A DNA stretch of 64,000 nt from Fluviicola sp. (lineage in GTDB: Bacteria; Bacteroidota; Bacteroidia; Flavobacteriales_D; Crocinitomicaceae), in the NCBI GenBank assembly GCA_029866325.1, contig JARWZO010000031.1:62001-126000 (forward strand), read 5' to 3'. This document shows, piece after piece, positions 52,309 to 62,965 of this stretch. The notes under the pieces are model-generated. The model searched no databases, was not told where the DNA came from, and worked only from the letters and a program-made list of their open reading frames with translations. Position numbers and translations under genes: made by a program. How positions within the stretch are numbered: the stretch's first letter is position 1; each line of letters opens with the position of its first letter.

Positions 52309-54114
52309 CTAATGCTCTTCTTCGCCTTCCATCAATGGAACATTCTGTGGAATAAAGTCATCCTCTGCACCTGGCTTAGAATAATCATACGGCCAACGGT
52401 GAACTTCAGGAATGGCACCTGGCCAGTTTCCGTGAATATGTTCTACCGGAGTTGTCCACTCAAGCGTATTTGATTTCCAAGGATTCTGAATTGCTTTAGG
52501 TCCACGGAAAATACTGTAGAAGAAGTTGAACAAGAACAACAACTGTCCAAGTGCAGCTAAAATGGCGAAAAACGTAATAATTACATTCAAATCCAACATC
52601 ATGTCAAATGACTCGGTATTAAACTCGTTGTATACCGAATAATCGTAGTAACGACGCGGAGCTCCTGCCAAACCTACGAAGTGCATCGGGAAGAAAACCC
52701 CGTATGCGCCAACGATAGTAATCCAGAAGTGAGCATAACCCAAACGTGTATTCAACATACGACCATACATTTTCGGGAACCAATGGTAAACTCCGGCAAA
52801 CATTCCGAATACAGCCGACATACCCATTACAATATGGAAGTGAGCCACAACGAAGTAAGTATCGTGAACCGCGATGTCTAATGCAGAGTCGGCAAGGATA
52901 ATACCTGTTACACCACCTGTAATGAAGGTTGAAACCAATCCGATTGAAAACAACATGGCCGGTGTATAGATATTGGAGCCTCTCCAAATAGTAGTAATGT
53001 AGTTAAACACTTTCACAGCTGAAGGAATCGCAATCAACAAGGTTGTAAACACGAATACACTACCAATAAACGGATTCATACCTGTGATGAACATGTGGTG
53101 ACCCCAAACGATAAAGGATAAGAATCCGATGGCGAGTATGGAACCGATCATTGCTCGATAACCGAAGATCGGTTTGCGTGAGTTCGTAGAAATGATCTCG
53201 GAAGAAAGTCCTAATGCCGGTAACAATACAATGTATACCTCCGGGTGGCCCAAGAACCAGAATAAGTGTTGGTAAAGCAATGGCGAACCACCGTGATTCT
53301 CCAACATTTCAGATCCTACAATGATATCCGATAGGTAGAATGATGTTCCAGCCAAACGATCCATCATCAACAACAATGCTGCTGACAACAATACTGGGAA
53401 TGATAATACACCCAAAACGGCAGTAACAAAGAATGCCCAGATTGTCAACGGCATACGTGTCATTTTCATTCCTTTTGTTCGCAAGTTGAAAATCGTTACG
53501 ATGTAGTTCAATGATCCAAGCAATGATGATGCAATGAAAATTGACATGGAAGCCAACCACATTGTCATCCCTTGTCCGGAACCTTCAATGGCTTGCGGAA
53601 GTGCCGAAAGCGGCGGGTAAACAGTCCATCCTGAAGATGCCGGACCTGTTTCGATAAACAATGAACACAGCATGATTACCGAAGACAAGAGGAACAACCA
53701 GTAAGAAATCATATTCAAGAAACCGGAAGCCATATCACGCGCACCCAATTGCAACGGAATAAGTAAGTTAGAGAATGTACCAGACAAACCACCAGTTAAG
53801 AGGAAGAATACCATGATTGTACCGTGAATGGTTACCAATCCTAAGTACATACTTTCAGACAATACGCCTTTTGGAGCCCATTTATCACCTAGAAAAAAAC
53901 TAAGGAAATCTGATCCTTCACCTGGCCAAGCCAATTGAATACGGAACATAATGGACAATAACATTGCCACAATACCCATGAAAACAGCAGTCATAAGGAA
54001 CTGCTTTCCAATCATTTTGTGGTCTTGGCTAAATACGTACTTCGAAATAAAACCTTCCTCATGGTGATGATGACCGTGAGCGTCGTGATGTGCGTGTGCT
54101 TCGTGAGCTGCCAT
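52309..54114 (-). CDS. coxA: Cytochrome c oxidase subunit I
   Basis: A 601-residue heme-copper oxidase subunit I, the catalytic proton-pumping subunit reducing O2 to water. Key motifs are present: WFLGHPEVYIVLLPALG (His-Tyr pair at the CuB site), WGHHMF (CuB His pair) and HDTYFVVAHFHIVMG (heme ligands). The N-terminus is histidine-rich (HEAHAHHDAHGHHHHEEG). It is the last gene of the operon and lies 35 nt after coxB. The adjacent Act genes suggest it forms a supercomplex with alternative complex III. Confidence 0.97.
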   Translation of the reverse strand: MAAHEAHAHHDAHGHHHHEEGFISKYVFSQDHKMIGKQFLMTAVFMGIVAMLLSIMFRIQLAWPGEGSDFLSFFLGDKWAPKGVLSESMYLGLVTIHGTIMVFFLLTGGLSGTFSNLLIPLQLGARDMASGFLNMISYWLFLLSSVIMLCSLFIETGPASSGWTVYPPLSALPQAIEGSGQGMTMWLASMSIFIASSLLGSLNYIVTIFNLRTKGMKMTRMPLTIWAFFVTAVLGVLSFPVLLSAALLLMMDRLAGTSFYLSDIIVGSEMLENHGGSPLLYQHLFWFLGHPEVYIVLLPALGLSSEIISTNSRKPIFGYRAMIGSILAIGFLSFIVWGHHMFITGMNPFIGSVFVFTTLLIAIPSAVKVFNYITTIWRGSNIYTPAMLFSIGLVSTFITGGVTGIILADSALDIAVHDTYFVVAHFHIVMGMSAVFGMFAGVYHWFPKMYGRMLNTRLGYAHFWITIVGAYGVFFPMHFVGLAGAPRRYYDYSVYNEFNTESFDMMLDLNVIITFFAILAALGQLLFLFNFFYSIFRGPKAIQNPWKSNTLEWTTPVEHIHGNWPGAIPEVHRWPYDYSKPGAEDDFIPQNVPLMEGEEEH

Positions 54115-54149
54115 GTTTTATCTTTTATTGCTGTTATATACTAAATTAA

Positions 54150-55514
54150 TTATGCCTTTGGAAGTGAATCTATAGGCATAGCTGCACCATCTGCAGGAAT
54201 ACTATCTGTAGTACCTGCAGCAGCTGGTGCTTCAACAGGTTTACCAACCTGATAAACGTTTTTAAATGTCTTAGAAGCTTTCAACCAATCCTCTCTTTCT
54301 TTTGGAGTAGGGGTTCTTTTCAAGATTTTAGCCAATCGTTTTTGATGCGCTTTGCTATCTGTATAGGAAGTTTTAAGGCTCCAAACTTCGTAGTCTTTTG
54401 GTTCCAATACCACAACCATCAACTTCATTTTGTAGTGAGACGTACCACAAATTTTATTACACATCAAAATGTAATTGAATTTCTGATTGTTCATCTTATC
54501 ACGCATCTCATCGGTAGTTACTGAAGGTGTAAATTTGAAGCGCGTTGTCTGTCCGGGAACCGTATTCATTTGAGCACGGAAGTGTGGGAAATAAGCTGAG
54601 TGAATCACATCTTTTGCACGGAAATTGAATTCGTATTCTTGATTTTTGCACAAGTAAAGTGTATCACCTTCCGTAAACGTCACATCATCCATTGCCTGTA
54701 CGTCCAACTTTGAATTGTGACGCACCTTCATCTGGTATAACAAACGAATTAATCGTTCTTTACGATCTAAATCAGTTACCATCAAATCGCGTTCTTCAGG
54801 AATCAACATGATCGTACGGTCGTTCAATTTACGCTCCAACGCTTTGATACCCGACATTCCGTTTTCCATAGAATCAATTGCATTCTGAATAGTAGCTGCA
54901 GTCATCAAAGCCAACGGATTGTTTTCATTGGTCAATTTGTAATCAAAGAAACCTAAGGTATTGTCTTCACCTGACATACGAACTGTCCAACCAAATTGCT
55001 TAGAAAACAATTCAACGCGAATAGCTTCTTTACCCGGTTCGTCAGTTTGCTCATTCCAAGATTTCAAACCAAGGATGATGATAATCGCCAAAACGATTGC
55101 CGGCACCACAGTCCAAATCAACTCCAAACGATTATCGTGCGGGAAATAGTATGCTTTCACACCAGGTTTGCGCACGTATTTGAATGCAAATCCAAACAGC
55201 AATCCATTTGTAAGGAAGAATACGATGATAATGATCCAGAAATTCAGGTTCAATAACCAGTCTGTTTGAGCACCACTTACTGATGCAGCATCACCTCGTC
55301 CTGTCCACCCGTAAGCCAACATCAACCAGATGAATCCACCGAACATGAACACCATAAAGGCTAGTAATAAACCTGCATTCAATTTATTATCACGGTTGGT
55401 AATGTCCTCCTCCCGACGATCTCTCAATTTAGAAGAAAGCTCATACAAACGCACTAGCTGCGCAATGGCCAATACTCCTAAAACAATAACGATTAATACG
55501 ATTAGTCTACTCAT
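54150..55514 (-). CDS. coxB: Cytochrome c oxidase subunit II
   Basis: A 454-residue subunit II, longer than the usual 250-350. Three hydrophobic helices lie near the N-terminus. The CuA site in the C-terminal cupredoxin domain is intact: IMCNKICGTSHYKMKL provides the two Cys, His and Met, and DVIHSAYFPHF provides the earlier His. It accepts electrons from a c-type cytochrome, here probably the ActE or ActA hemes. A central insert (about residues 195-275) and a Pro/Ala-rich C-terminal tail account for the extra length. Confidence 0.95.
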   Translation of the reverse strand: MSRLIVLIVIVLGVLAIAQLVRLYELSSKLRDRREEDITNRDNKLNAGLLLAFMVFMFGGFIWLMLAYGWTGRGDAASVSGAQTDWLLNLNFWIIIIVFFLTNGLLFGFAFKYVRKPGVKAYYFPHDNRLELIWTVVPAIVLAIIIILGLKSWNEQTDEPGKEAIRVELFSKQFGWTVRMSGEDNTLGFFDYKLTNENNPLALMTAATIQNAIDSMENGMSGIKALERKLNDRTIMLIPEERDLMVTDLDRKERLIRLLYQMKVRHNSKLDVQAMDDVTFTEGDTLYLCKNQEYEFNFRAKDVIHSAYFPHFRAQMNTVPGQTTRFKFTPSVTTDEMRDKMNNQKFNYILMCNKICGTSHYKMKLMVVVLEPKDYEVWSLKTSYTDSKAHQKRLAKILKRTPTPKEREDWLKASKTFKNVYQVGKPVEAPAAAGTTDSIPADGAAMPIDSLPKA

Positions 55515-55536
55515 TTTACTTTATTTATCGCTAATC

Positions 55537-55549
55537 CACCTCTGGCGGA
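55537..55549 (-). repeat. Intercistronic mini-hairpin between actF and coxB
   Basis: In minus-strand RNA, CCGCC and GGUGG can pair (one wobble) around a 3-nt loop. The same word type recurs between actE and actD (57580-57592). Such short hairpins can set 3' ends or message stability in an operon. Confidence 0.55.
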
Positions 55550-55554
55550 CGTTA

Positions 55555-56751
55555 TTAAATTTCGTGGTGAATACTTTCGTCTAGGAAAGGGTGATTGACC
55601 GGAGTCAAAGGTGCTTTCGTAAGATTATTCAAAATACGGTTGATGAAGAAACCTAAGAACAAGACTGCCAATCCGATTTCCATGAAACCGATGTAAGCAT
55701 TTTTGCCCATTGAGCCTCCCATAACCATCAGGTAAGCATCTACCCAGTGACCACAAAGAACTACAAAACCAACAAACGTAAGGATACCAGCGTGACGTTT
55801 TGCATCGCGCGACATCAATAACAACATTGGGAATGCAAAGTTGATGATGAACATACCGAAGTACATTGCTTTGAAGTCTTCAATACGTGTTAAGTGGTAC
55901 GTTGTTTCCTCAGGAATATTTGCGTACCAGATCAACATGAATTGTGAGAACCATAAGTAAGACCACAAGAAAGAGATCGCGAATGTCCATTTACCCAAAT
56001 CGTGGATGTGGCTTTCGTTTACTTTCGGTAAGTAACCTTGTTTTTTCAAGTAAAGTGTCAGTGTTACAATAATGATCATTGCCGAACACCACATACCTGC
56101 AAACACGTACCATCCGAAGAGTGTAGAGAACCAGTGAACATCAATAGACATTAACCAATCCCATGCAGAAGTAGAACTGAAAACGGCAAACAACACCAAG
56201 AACGTTGCTCCCTTTTTGTAGTTTTTGAAGTGAAGATCTGTTCCACCAACACGATCCTCTTCCAACGAACGTTTTCTGAAACCATTCCAAAAAATAATGT
56301 AAACCGCCATGTAAACAGCTGTACGTATCCAAAAGAAACCTTTGTTCAAGAACATTGATTTACCTTCAATAAGTGAGTCATGTTTTACATGTTCAGGATC
56401 CATCCACACATAGATGTGAGCACCATCCATAAAAGTGATTACCAGAAGAGTTAAAATCATCAACCCAACACCGTAAGGCATAAATCCGGTAACAGCTTCA
56501 ATTACACGTTTTACAGAGGCATACCAACCTGTTTCAGTGGCATATTGCAAGGCAAGGAAGAACAATGCCCCCAAACCGATGGCAAAGAAAAAGAAACTAT
56601 CTACCAAGAGGTTGGCCATTAGACGAAGTCCCATGTGCTCACCATGATGGTTAAATGTCTCCATCCAAACACCAATACCAGTAAACAACAAACCTATAAC
56701 CATCAAAGCGATAGTGAGAGTCTTTGCTTTCGAAGAAATTTTAAATTCCAT
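55555..56751 (-). CDS. actF: Alternative complex III quinone-binding subunit ActF
   Basis: A 398-residue membrane protein with about ten hydrophobic helices, related to NrfD/ActC. It is the second integral quinol-oxidising subunit of alternative complex III. Segments such as FWIRTAVYMAVYIIFWNGF and STSAWDWLMSIDVHWFSTLFG match the ActF family (the latter seen in parts). The order ActA-B-C-D-E-F is kept here. It ends about 40 nt before coxB, and a mini-hairpin lies in the gap. Confidence 0.92.
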   Translation of the reverse strand: MEFKISSKAKTLTIALMVIGLLFTGIGVWMETFNHHGEHMGLRLMANLLVDSFFFFAIGLGALFFLALQYATETGWYASVKRVIEAVTGFMPYGVGLMILTLLVITFMDGAHIYVWMDPEHVKHDSLIEGKSMFLNKGFFWIRTAVYMAVYIIFWNGFRKRSLEEDRVGGTDLHFKNYKKGATFLVLFAVFSSTSAWDWLMSIDVHWFSTLFGWYVFAGMWCSAMIIIVTLTLYLKKQGYLPKVNESHIHDLGKWTFAISFLWSYLWFSQFMLIWYANIPEETTYHLTRIEDFKAMYFGMFIINFAFPMLLLMSRDAKRHAGILTFVGFVVLCGHWVDAYLMVMGGSMGKNAYIGFMEIGLAVLFLGFFINRILNNLTKAPLTPVNHPFLDESIHHEI

Positions 56752-56779
56752 TACAACGAGTTTTCTTTCTTATTCAATA

Positions 56780-57562
56780 TTACTTTGGAGCATTTGCTGC
56801 CGGTGGCATAGCGCTTTCTCCTTCGGCAGGTGGAACAACAGGAGGTGCTGCTACAACAGGCAAACCAGTCTTTGGATCAAACTTACCGTAGTTAGCATCC
56901 TGGAAACGACGAACGTAGTGAACCAATGTCCAGATTTCCTTTTTGTTCAACATCGAAGCGTGTGAGCCCATCATTCCTTTACCATAGTAAATGGAGTAGA
57001 ACATTTGACCTTCAGCAATGGTAAGGTTTTTATAAACCGGCACACCTACATACGATCCGGCAGTAACCATCGGTCCTTGTCCGTCACCTTTTTCACCATG
57101 ACAGTGATTACAGTTGGCTTGATACAATGCTTTCCCTTCAGCAAATACGGCATCAGATTGTTCTGCTGATGTCAATTTGATCGGGTTCATATCAGCGGCA
57201 GCCAAATTGTACTCATAGTTTCCATCAGGATTGGTAGAGAAGTCGAAACCGAACATACCGTGAGTCAATGCAAACGCAGCGGCCGGTAAACGGTGATATG
57301 GCAACATCATACTAACAGTAGCCGAATCGGTTCCCCAATAAGGAATGGTATGTTTTGGCGGAGTCAATGCAGACATGGTCATTTTCATGTCATCATGAAT
57401 TTTACCTCTCACTTCACCATAGTCAACATACGGCTCCACGGCAGGAGAACGATACATGTCGGGCATATACTCCAAACCAGGACTATCAGGATCAGCCGAG
57501 CAAGCAGCTGCTAACAGTGCTACTACGGAAATCTGCATCATCGCCTTGAATTTTACTTTCAT
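56780..57562 (-). CDS. actE: Alternative complex III monoheme cytochrome c subunit ActE
   Basis: A 260-residue lipoprotein (lipobox LLAAAC, Cys21) with one c-type heme site: CNHCH at residues 151-155, and a likely Met ligand in GKGMMGSHASM near residue 216. The C-terminus is rich in Pro and Ala (PPAEGESAMPPAANAPK). It is expected to carry electrons from the complex to the oxidase at the outer face of the inner membrane. Confidence 0.94.
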   Translation of the reverse strand: MKVKFKAMMQISVVALLAAACSADPDSPGLEYMPDMYRSPAVEPYVDYGEVRGKIHDDMKMTMSALTPPKHTIPYWGTDSATVSMMLPYHRLPAAAFALTHGMFGFDFSTNPDGNYEYNLAAADMNPIKLTSAEQSDAVFAEGKALYQANCNHCHGEKGDGQGPMVTAGSYVGVPVYKNLTIAEGQMFYSIYYGKGMMGSHASMLNKKEIWTLVHYVRRFQDANYGKFDPKTGLPVVAAPPVVPPAEGESAMPPAANAPK

Positions 57563-57579
57563 CTGTATGGTCTTTTTAA

Positions 57580-57592
57580 CCGCCCTTGGCGG
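57580..57592 (-). repeat. Intercistronic mini-hairpin between actD and actE
   Basis: CCGCC-CTT-GGCGG is a perfect 5-bp stem with a 3-nt loop on either strand. It lies between the actE start and the actD stop. A related element sits at 55537-55549. Confidence 0.6.
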
Positions 57593-57607
57593 ACTTACAT
57601 TAAAAAT

Positions 57608-58144
57608 CTAATGAATTTCTTTTTGATCTAACTCAATCATTCCGGTCTCGTTCAACATCGCGTGTAATTCCGCGGCAGTAAACTGACTGTTTTCAGACAT
57701 ACGGAACTCCATCACGAATTTATCGTCTGTTGTACGTGGATCAGGATTTTGAGCCGGCATTCCCGGTAAGGTTTTATTACGTAATAAGTACGTAATTGCC
57801 ATTCCGTGAGCTGCACACAATACTGTAAACTCAAATGTAATCGGAACGAACGCCAACACGTTATCCAAGTACGTTTCATTTGGCTTACCTCCGATATCCA
57901 TCGGCCAATCCGAGATCATGAAATAACGCATTCCAATTGTTGCAAGCATCAAGCCCGTTAAACCATATAAGAATGCCATAATCCCCAAACGTGTTTGCTT
58001 CACACCAATGATCGGATCAATTCCGTGAATCGGGAATGGTGAGAACACTTCAGCTACTTTCACACCTTTAGCGACCAACTTCTTTGCGCCATCTTTCAGC
58101 ACATCGTCGTCGTCATACATTGCATAAATTACTATATCTGCCAT
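57608..58144 (-). CDS. actD: Alternative complex III subunit ActD (DUF3341)
   Basis: A 178-residue DUF3341 protein with two hydrophobic helices (about residues 55-75 and 95-118). It starts MADIVIYAMYDDDDVLKDG, then VFSPFPIHGID, the family signature. It is a small membrane subunit of alternative complex III with no known cofactor. It is positioned directly between ActC (8 nt away) and ActE. Confidence 0.94.
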   Translation of the reverse strand: MADIVIYAMYDDDDVLKDGAKKLVAKGVKVAEVFSPFPIHGIDPIIGVKQTRLGIMAFLYGLTGLMLATIGMRYFMISDWPMDIGGKPNETYLDNVLAFVPITFEFTVLCAAHGMAITYLLRNKTLPGMPAQNPDPRTTDDKFVMEFRMSENSQFTAAELHAMLNETGMIELDQKEIH

Positions 58145-58151
58145 GTCTCAA

Positions 58152-59600
58152 TTAATGATTGTGATTATTATCCTCGTGGTGATCATGACCTGCATGACCG
58201 TTTTTAGCAAAGTACGGATGAACCGGAGCCGTATCGTTTTTGTACGATTCACCTGAAGACTTCAAGATTGTTTTCAACTCGTTCAATGCCAATACTGGGA
58301 AGAAACGCGCAAACAATAAGAAGAAGACAAAGAACAAACCGATGGTTCCGATGTAAACACCTAAGTCAATATGACTCGGGAAATGCATACTCCATGATGA
58401 TGGAAGGTAATCGCGGTGAATCGATGTAACGATGATCACGTAACGTTCGAACCACATACCAATGTTTACAACGATTGAAATCACGAATGTAAACAACAAG
58501 CTTCTACGCAACGGACGGAACCACATCAACTGAGGAGAGATTACGTTACATGTCATCATCGACCAGTAAGCCCACCAGTAAGGACCGGTAGCACGATTGA
58601 TGAAGGCATACGCTTCGTATTCAACACCCGAGTACCATGAAACAAACAACTCCGTAAGGTAAGCAACCCCAACAATGGAACCGGTTACCATGATTACGAT
58701 GTTCATGTATTCAACGTGTTTGGTATGGATGTATGCTTCTAGTTTCATGGCCTTTCGCATGACGAGCAAAAGGGTTTGTACCATCGCAAATCCTGAGAAT
58801 ACCGCTCCCGCTACGAAATACGGAGGGAAGATGGTGGTATGCCAACCCGGGATAACCGACGTGGCAAAGTCAAAGGATACAATAGAGTGAACCGAGAATA
58901 CAAGTGGCGTAGCAACACCTGCCAATACCAATGAAACCAATTCGAAACGATTCCAGTGTTTTGCACGACCTGACCAACCGAATGATAGAATGGTATACAT
59001 TCTTTTCGGAATCGGTTTTTTCATACGGTCACGAATGGTTGCGAAATCAGGAATCAAACCGATGTACCAGAAAACCAATGATACGGAAAGGTAAGTCGAG
59101 ATGGCGAATACGTCCCAAAGGAGCGGAGAGTTAAAGTTCACCCACAAGGAACCGAAATGATTCGGAAGTGGTAATGTCCAATAACCTACCCACAAACGAC
59201 CCATGTGGATCAACGGGAACAAACCAGCCATAAATACGGCAAAGATGGTCATCGCCTCGGCTGAACGGTTAATCGCCATACGCCATTTCTGACGGAACAA
59301 CAACAACACGGCTGAGATCAACGTACCGGCGTGACCGATACCTACCCACCAAACGAAATTGGTGATATCCCATGCCCAACCAACGGTTTTGTTCAATCCC
59401 CAAACACCGATACCGGTTCCGAGAAGGTAGAAAATACATCCTACTCCGTACAAACCGATAATCAAGGCAATAGCGAACAAAATATACCACATGCGTGGTG
59501 CTTTGTCCTCAATTGGCTTACAAACATCCTCGGTAATTTCGTGGTATGTCTTATGCCCTAATATGAGCGGTTCACGAATTGCAGCTTCCTTATGCGACAT
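58152..59600 (-). CDS. actC: Alternative complex III membrane subunit ActC (NrfD-like)
   Basis: A 482-residue NrfD-family membrane protein with about ten helices, the main quinol-binding subunit of the complex. Helix segments such as [18 protein letters not shown] and [16 protein letters not shown] match the family. The C-terminal 20 residues are histidine-rich ([15 protein letters not shown]), as in ActB and CoxA here. It lies 19 nt after actB and 7 nt before actD. Confidence 0.95.
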   Translation of the reverse strand: MSHKEAAIREPLILGHKTYHEITEDVCKPIEDKAPRMWYILFAIALIIGLYGVGCIFYLLGTGIGVWGLNKTVGWAWDITNFVWWVGIGHAGTLISAVLLLFRQKWRMAINRSAEAMTIFAVFMAGLFPLIHMGRLWVGYWTLPLPNHFGSLWVNFNSPLLWDVFAISTYLSVSLVFWYIGLIPDFATIRDRMKKPIPKRMYTILSFGWSGRAKHWNRFELVSLVLAGVATPLVFSVHSIVSFDFATSVIPGWHTTIFPPYFVAGAVFSGFAMVQTLLLVMRKAMKLEAYIHTKHVEYMNIVIMVTGSIVGVAYLTELFVSWYSGVEYEAYAFINRATGPYWWAYWSMMTCNVISPQLMWFRPLRRSLLFTFVISIVVNIGMWFERYVIIVTSIHRDYLPSSWSMHFPSHIDLGVYIGTIGLFFVFFLLFARFFPVLALNELKTILKSSGESYKNDTAPVHPYFAKNGHAGHDHHEDNNHNH

Positions 59601-59619
59601 TTCAGTTTATATTAAGCAA

Positions 59620-62600
59620 TTAATGATTCTTTTTATTTCCGTGTCCTGCAGGTTCTTTGTGCCCGTGACCTTCGTCTTCGTGAGCCAAACGATTCAACTC
59701 GGGGTTGCTTTCGTTGCGCACTTTAACCTTATACCAAATGTTCGGTTTCACACCCACTTCTTCCAATGCTTGGTAAGCACGTTTTTTGTCATCAGCGCTC
59801 TTACGAACCATTGATTTGACATCATTCCAGTCACCAACAATGATTGCGTTTGACGGACAAGCATCCTGACAAGCAGTAACAATGTCACCGTCAATTACAG
59901 GACGAAGTTCTTTTTTAGCAACCAATTTACCTGCCTGAATACGTTGAACACACAATGAACATTTTTCCATTACACCACGTGTACGAACTGTTACATCAGG
60001 ATTCAATACCATACGACCTAAATCGTCTTGAGCCGGATTGATTTCAGTAAATTTCTTGTATGAAGGGTAGTTGAACCAGTTGAATCGACGTACTTTATAC
60101 GGACAGTTGTTCGCACAGTAACGCGTACCGATACAACGGTTATAAGCCATTTGATTCAAACCTTCCAACGAGTGTGTTGTTGCAGCTACCGGACAAACCG
60201 TCTCACATGGAGCGTGGTTACAGTGGTGACACAACATCGGCATGTGAACCACTTTAGGGTTCTCTGAAGGCTTTTCTGCCTTAGTGAAACTAAACGTATC
60301 TTCGTCTTTACGTGTACCCGGAACAACTTCTTCGTCTGAAGCATAGTAACGGTCGATACGCAACCAGTGCATTTCACGACCACGACGTACTTCGTCTTTT
60401 CCTACTACAGGAACGTTGTTTTCGGACTGACAAGCAATCAAGCAGTTACCACAACCGATACACTGACTTAAATCGATGGTCATTCCCCAACGGTGACCTA
60501 CGTGCTCAATCGGATGTGCATCCCACAAATCGAATTCCTTGATCGGAACTTCGCCTTCGTGTGTATGGATTACATGCGGAGGATTGTATGCGTGAGAATC
60601 TTCTTTTTGGAAGATTTCCAATGTTGTTTCTTTTACGATGGAGTTACGCGCCATCACCGTGTGGTGAATTTGTGTAGCAGCAATCGGGAAGATACCTTCA
60701 GCTTTCGCTAAAGATCCTGTAACATCCGTTGAGTAAGAATCGTTCGACCAAGAGATGAATGGGAATACGTTTGCTCCAATCGGAATACGTTTTCCTTTTT
60801 CGTCTAACTCAAAACCACCGTATTGTAACGTACGGTAAGCCGCGTTTCCGATTTCTTCGTTTCCTGCACCACGTCCGTAACCAAGTGCGATACCAACTGT
60901 ACCTAACGCTTGTCCCGGAGACGGATAAACCGGCAATGTCACCGATTCGTTTCCTACTTTCACAGTAGCCATGTTCAAGCCATTTTCCTGATCGAAAGTT
61001 GTCGCGTAAATGGTCTCACCAGACTTCGTAACCATTTCCGAAGGATTCATCGTGATGTAGTTATCCCACGTCACTTTAGAGATCGGATCCGGCAACTCTT
61101 GTAACCAAGGGTTACTTGCCATATCACCGCTCTTAATACCTGATTTTTGGTAAAGCACCACTTCCAATCCTCCACCTTTCGGCAATTGGGAAGCAAGACC
61201 GCTCATAGCACCTTCAATAAAAGGAAGTGTCACAGCCGGCATTACCATTGACATTGCACTGTTGTGCACTGCCATTCCCCAATAGGTATGGAAATCGGTA
61301 TATTGTGTTTGTGTAGGGAAACCGTAAAGTTCCCAGTTTTTCGAGATATAATCAAATGCTACGCGAGAGTCTTTACCACCACGGTTTGCTTTACCTGCCC
61401 AAACAAGAATCGACTCGAGCGCAGAAGCACTGTTGTGTAACGGACGAATTGTGGGTTGTGCGATTGCGTAATGACCTGCTTTTGCGTTAAAGTCCGCCCA
61501 AGCTTCCAATGCATGATGGTCAGGAGCGATGTAATCACATTTTGTTGCTGTTTCGTCACCATAAGTAGCTAATGAAACACTCAATTTTGTTTTAGAGAAC
61601 TCTACAAGCGCTTCGCCAAATGCTTTTCCGTTTGGCAAGTTGTATGCAGGATTCGATCCTAAGAAGAAAATAGCATCCGGTCCTTTTTTAGCGATTACAT
61701 CTGCAGCCAATTGGTGCATTTTCGCATCTTCAGACTGATACATCATCACTTCGCTTTCGAAAATGATTGTTTTTCCGTAAGCACCTAAAACCGTATTTAG
61801 TTTGTTGGTGAGGATTTGAAGTGCTTTATTGTTTGAACCGCACACAACCAATGACTCACCTTTCGATGCTTTCAAAGATTTAACGGCTTCATCTGCGATT
61901 TTTTGAACGCTTGCGCTCAAGTTTGATGAAACACCACCGGCATTTGATCCGAGTTTACCAAGCATATAAGCTAACACTGCTGCTTGCTCACTTGGTTTGA
62001 TCATTGCGCGGTAATCGGCATTGGAACCGGTAACCGACATGATCGACTCGAACTGAAAGTGACGTGACATCCAATCTCCTTCAGGAGCGCGACGTGTAGA
62101 AAAATCTACTGCGTACTGATTGCCCAACAACCATGAGTCAAGGAAATCTGCTCCGATACTCACAACAGTTTTCGCTTTCGAGAAATCGTAGTCAGGAATC
62201 ATTGCTTTTCCGAAAGAAGCTAAGTTAGCCTGACGGATTCCATTGTAAGAAATAGCATCGTACTGAATGTGATTAAAGTTGGCATGCAATGTTGGCATAC
62301 CAGCTTCATTCATTGTAGGGCCATACATAGCGAACGAAAGATCGACCAAGGCCGACTGCAAAGACGGAGAAATGATTGTATTGGAAACAAAAGCAATTTT
62401 TCCACCGCTTTTACCGATACGCATCAATTCTGTTTTCACTTTATCATCCAATTCAGACCAACTAACGTCTGAACCTTTATGCTGAGCCGTTTTCAAACGA
62501 GCGTTATCATACAAACCGAGAACAGAGGCGATTATTTGAGAAGTCGTTCCTCCTTTTGTGAAACCTTGTTCTTTGTTTCCTTTGATATAAATAGGACGAC

Positions 62601-62940
62601 CCTCACGTGTTTTCACCAAGATACTTGCGTAATCGGTACCATCGTAATACGTAGAAGCATACCATGTTGGCATACCCGGTGTTACGTTTTCAGGTTTATT
62701 CACATAAGGAATAGCTTTTGTAACCGGAGCTTCACAAGCAGCTACTGTTGCAGCAGCTACACTGAATCCCAAGAACTTCAAGAAATCACGACGTGGTGTA
62801 GAGGTTTCTTTCAGTGATTCATCACCCAAGAACTCATCAACCGTTACTGATTCCGGAAACTCACGGTTTCTTGATTCTACGAATGCCGGCGTTTCCTGCA
62901 ATTCATCAAGACCTTTCCAATATTTTCTAGTCATTGCCAT
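59620..62940 (-). CDS. actB: Alternative complex III iron-sulfur subunit ActB
   Basis: A 1106-residue subunit that fuses a molybdopterin-oxidoreductase-like domain (no Mo function is expected in ActB) with a four-cluster ferredoxin domain. The N-terminal TPRRDFLKFLGF (Arg50-Arg51) is a twin-arginine signal; Cys69 in VAAC may be lipidated. C-terminal cluster motifs are CIGCGNCLIACQ, CHHCNHAPCETVCPV, CIGTRYCANNCPYKV and CSLC with a later CQDACP. The tail is rich in His and Gly (AHEDEGHGHKEPAGHGNKKNH in parts). It receives electrons at the periplasmic side. It lies 25 nt after actA. Confidence 0.95.
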   Translation of the reverse strand: MAMTRKYWKGLDELQETPAFVESRNREFPESVTVDEFLGDESLKETSTPRRDFLKFLGFSVAAATVAACEAPVTKAIPYVNKPENVTPGMPTWYASTYYDGTDYASILVKTREGRPIYIKGNKEQGFTKGGTTSQIIASVLGLYDNARLKTAQHKGSDVSWSELDDKVKTELMRIGKSGGKIAFVSNTIISPSLQSALVDLSFAMYGPTMNEAGMPTLHANFNHIQYDAISYNGIRQANLASFGKAMIPDYDFSKAKTVVSIGADFLDSWLLGNQYAVDFSTRRAPEGDWMSRHFQFESIMSVTGSNADYRAMIKPSEQAAVLAYMLGKLGSNAGGVSSNLSASVQKIADEAVKSLKASKGESLVVCGSNNKALQILTNKLNTVLGAYGKTIIFESEVMMYQSEDAKMHQLAADVIAKKGPDAIFFLGSNPAYNLPNGKAFGEALVEFSKTKLSVSLATYGDETATKCDYIAPDHHALEAWADFNAKAGHYAIAQPTIRPLHNSASALESILVWAGKANRGGKDSRVAFDYISKNWELYGFPTQTQYTDFHTYWGMAVHNSAMSMVMPAVTLPFIEGAMSGLASQLPKGGGLEVVLYQKSGIKSGDMASNPWLQELPDPISKVTWDNYITMNPSEMVTKSGETIYATTFDQENGLNMATVKVGNESVTLPVYPSPGQALGTVGIALGYGRGAGNEEIGNAAYRTLQYGGFELDEKGKRIPIGANVFPFISWSNDSYSTDVTGSLAKAEGIFPIAATQIHHTVMARNSIVKETTLEIFQKEDSHAYNPPHVIHTHEGEVPIKEFDLWDAHPIEHVGHRWGMTIDLSQCIGCGNCLIACQSENNVPVVGKDEVRRGREMHWLRIDRYYASDEEVVPGTRKDEDTFSFTKAEKPSENPKVVHMPMLCHHCNHAPCETVCPVAATTHSLEGLNQMAYNRCIGTRYCANNCPYKVRRFNWFNYPSYKKFTEINPAQDDLGRMVLNPDVTVRTRGVMEKCSLCVQRIQAGKLVAKKELRPVIDGDIVTACQDACPSNAIIVGDWNDVKSMVRKSADDKKRAYQALEEVGVKPNIWYKVKVRNESNPELNRLAHEDEGHGHKEPAGHGNKKNH

Positions 62941-62965
62941 AATCTTTTCTTCAGTTCAGAATTAA

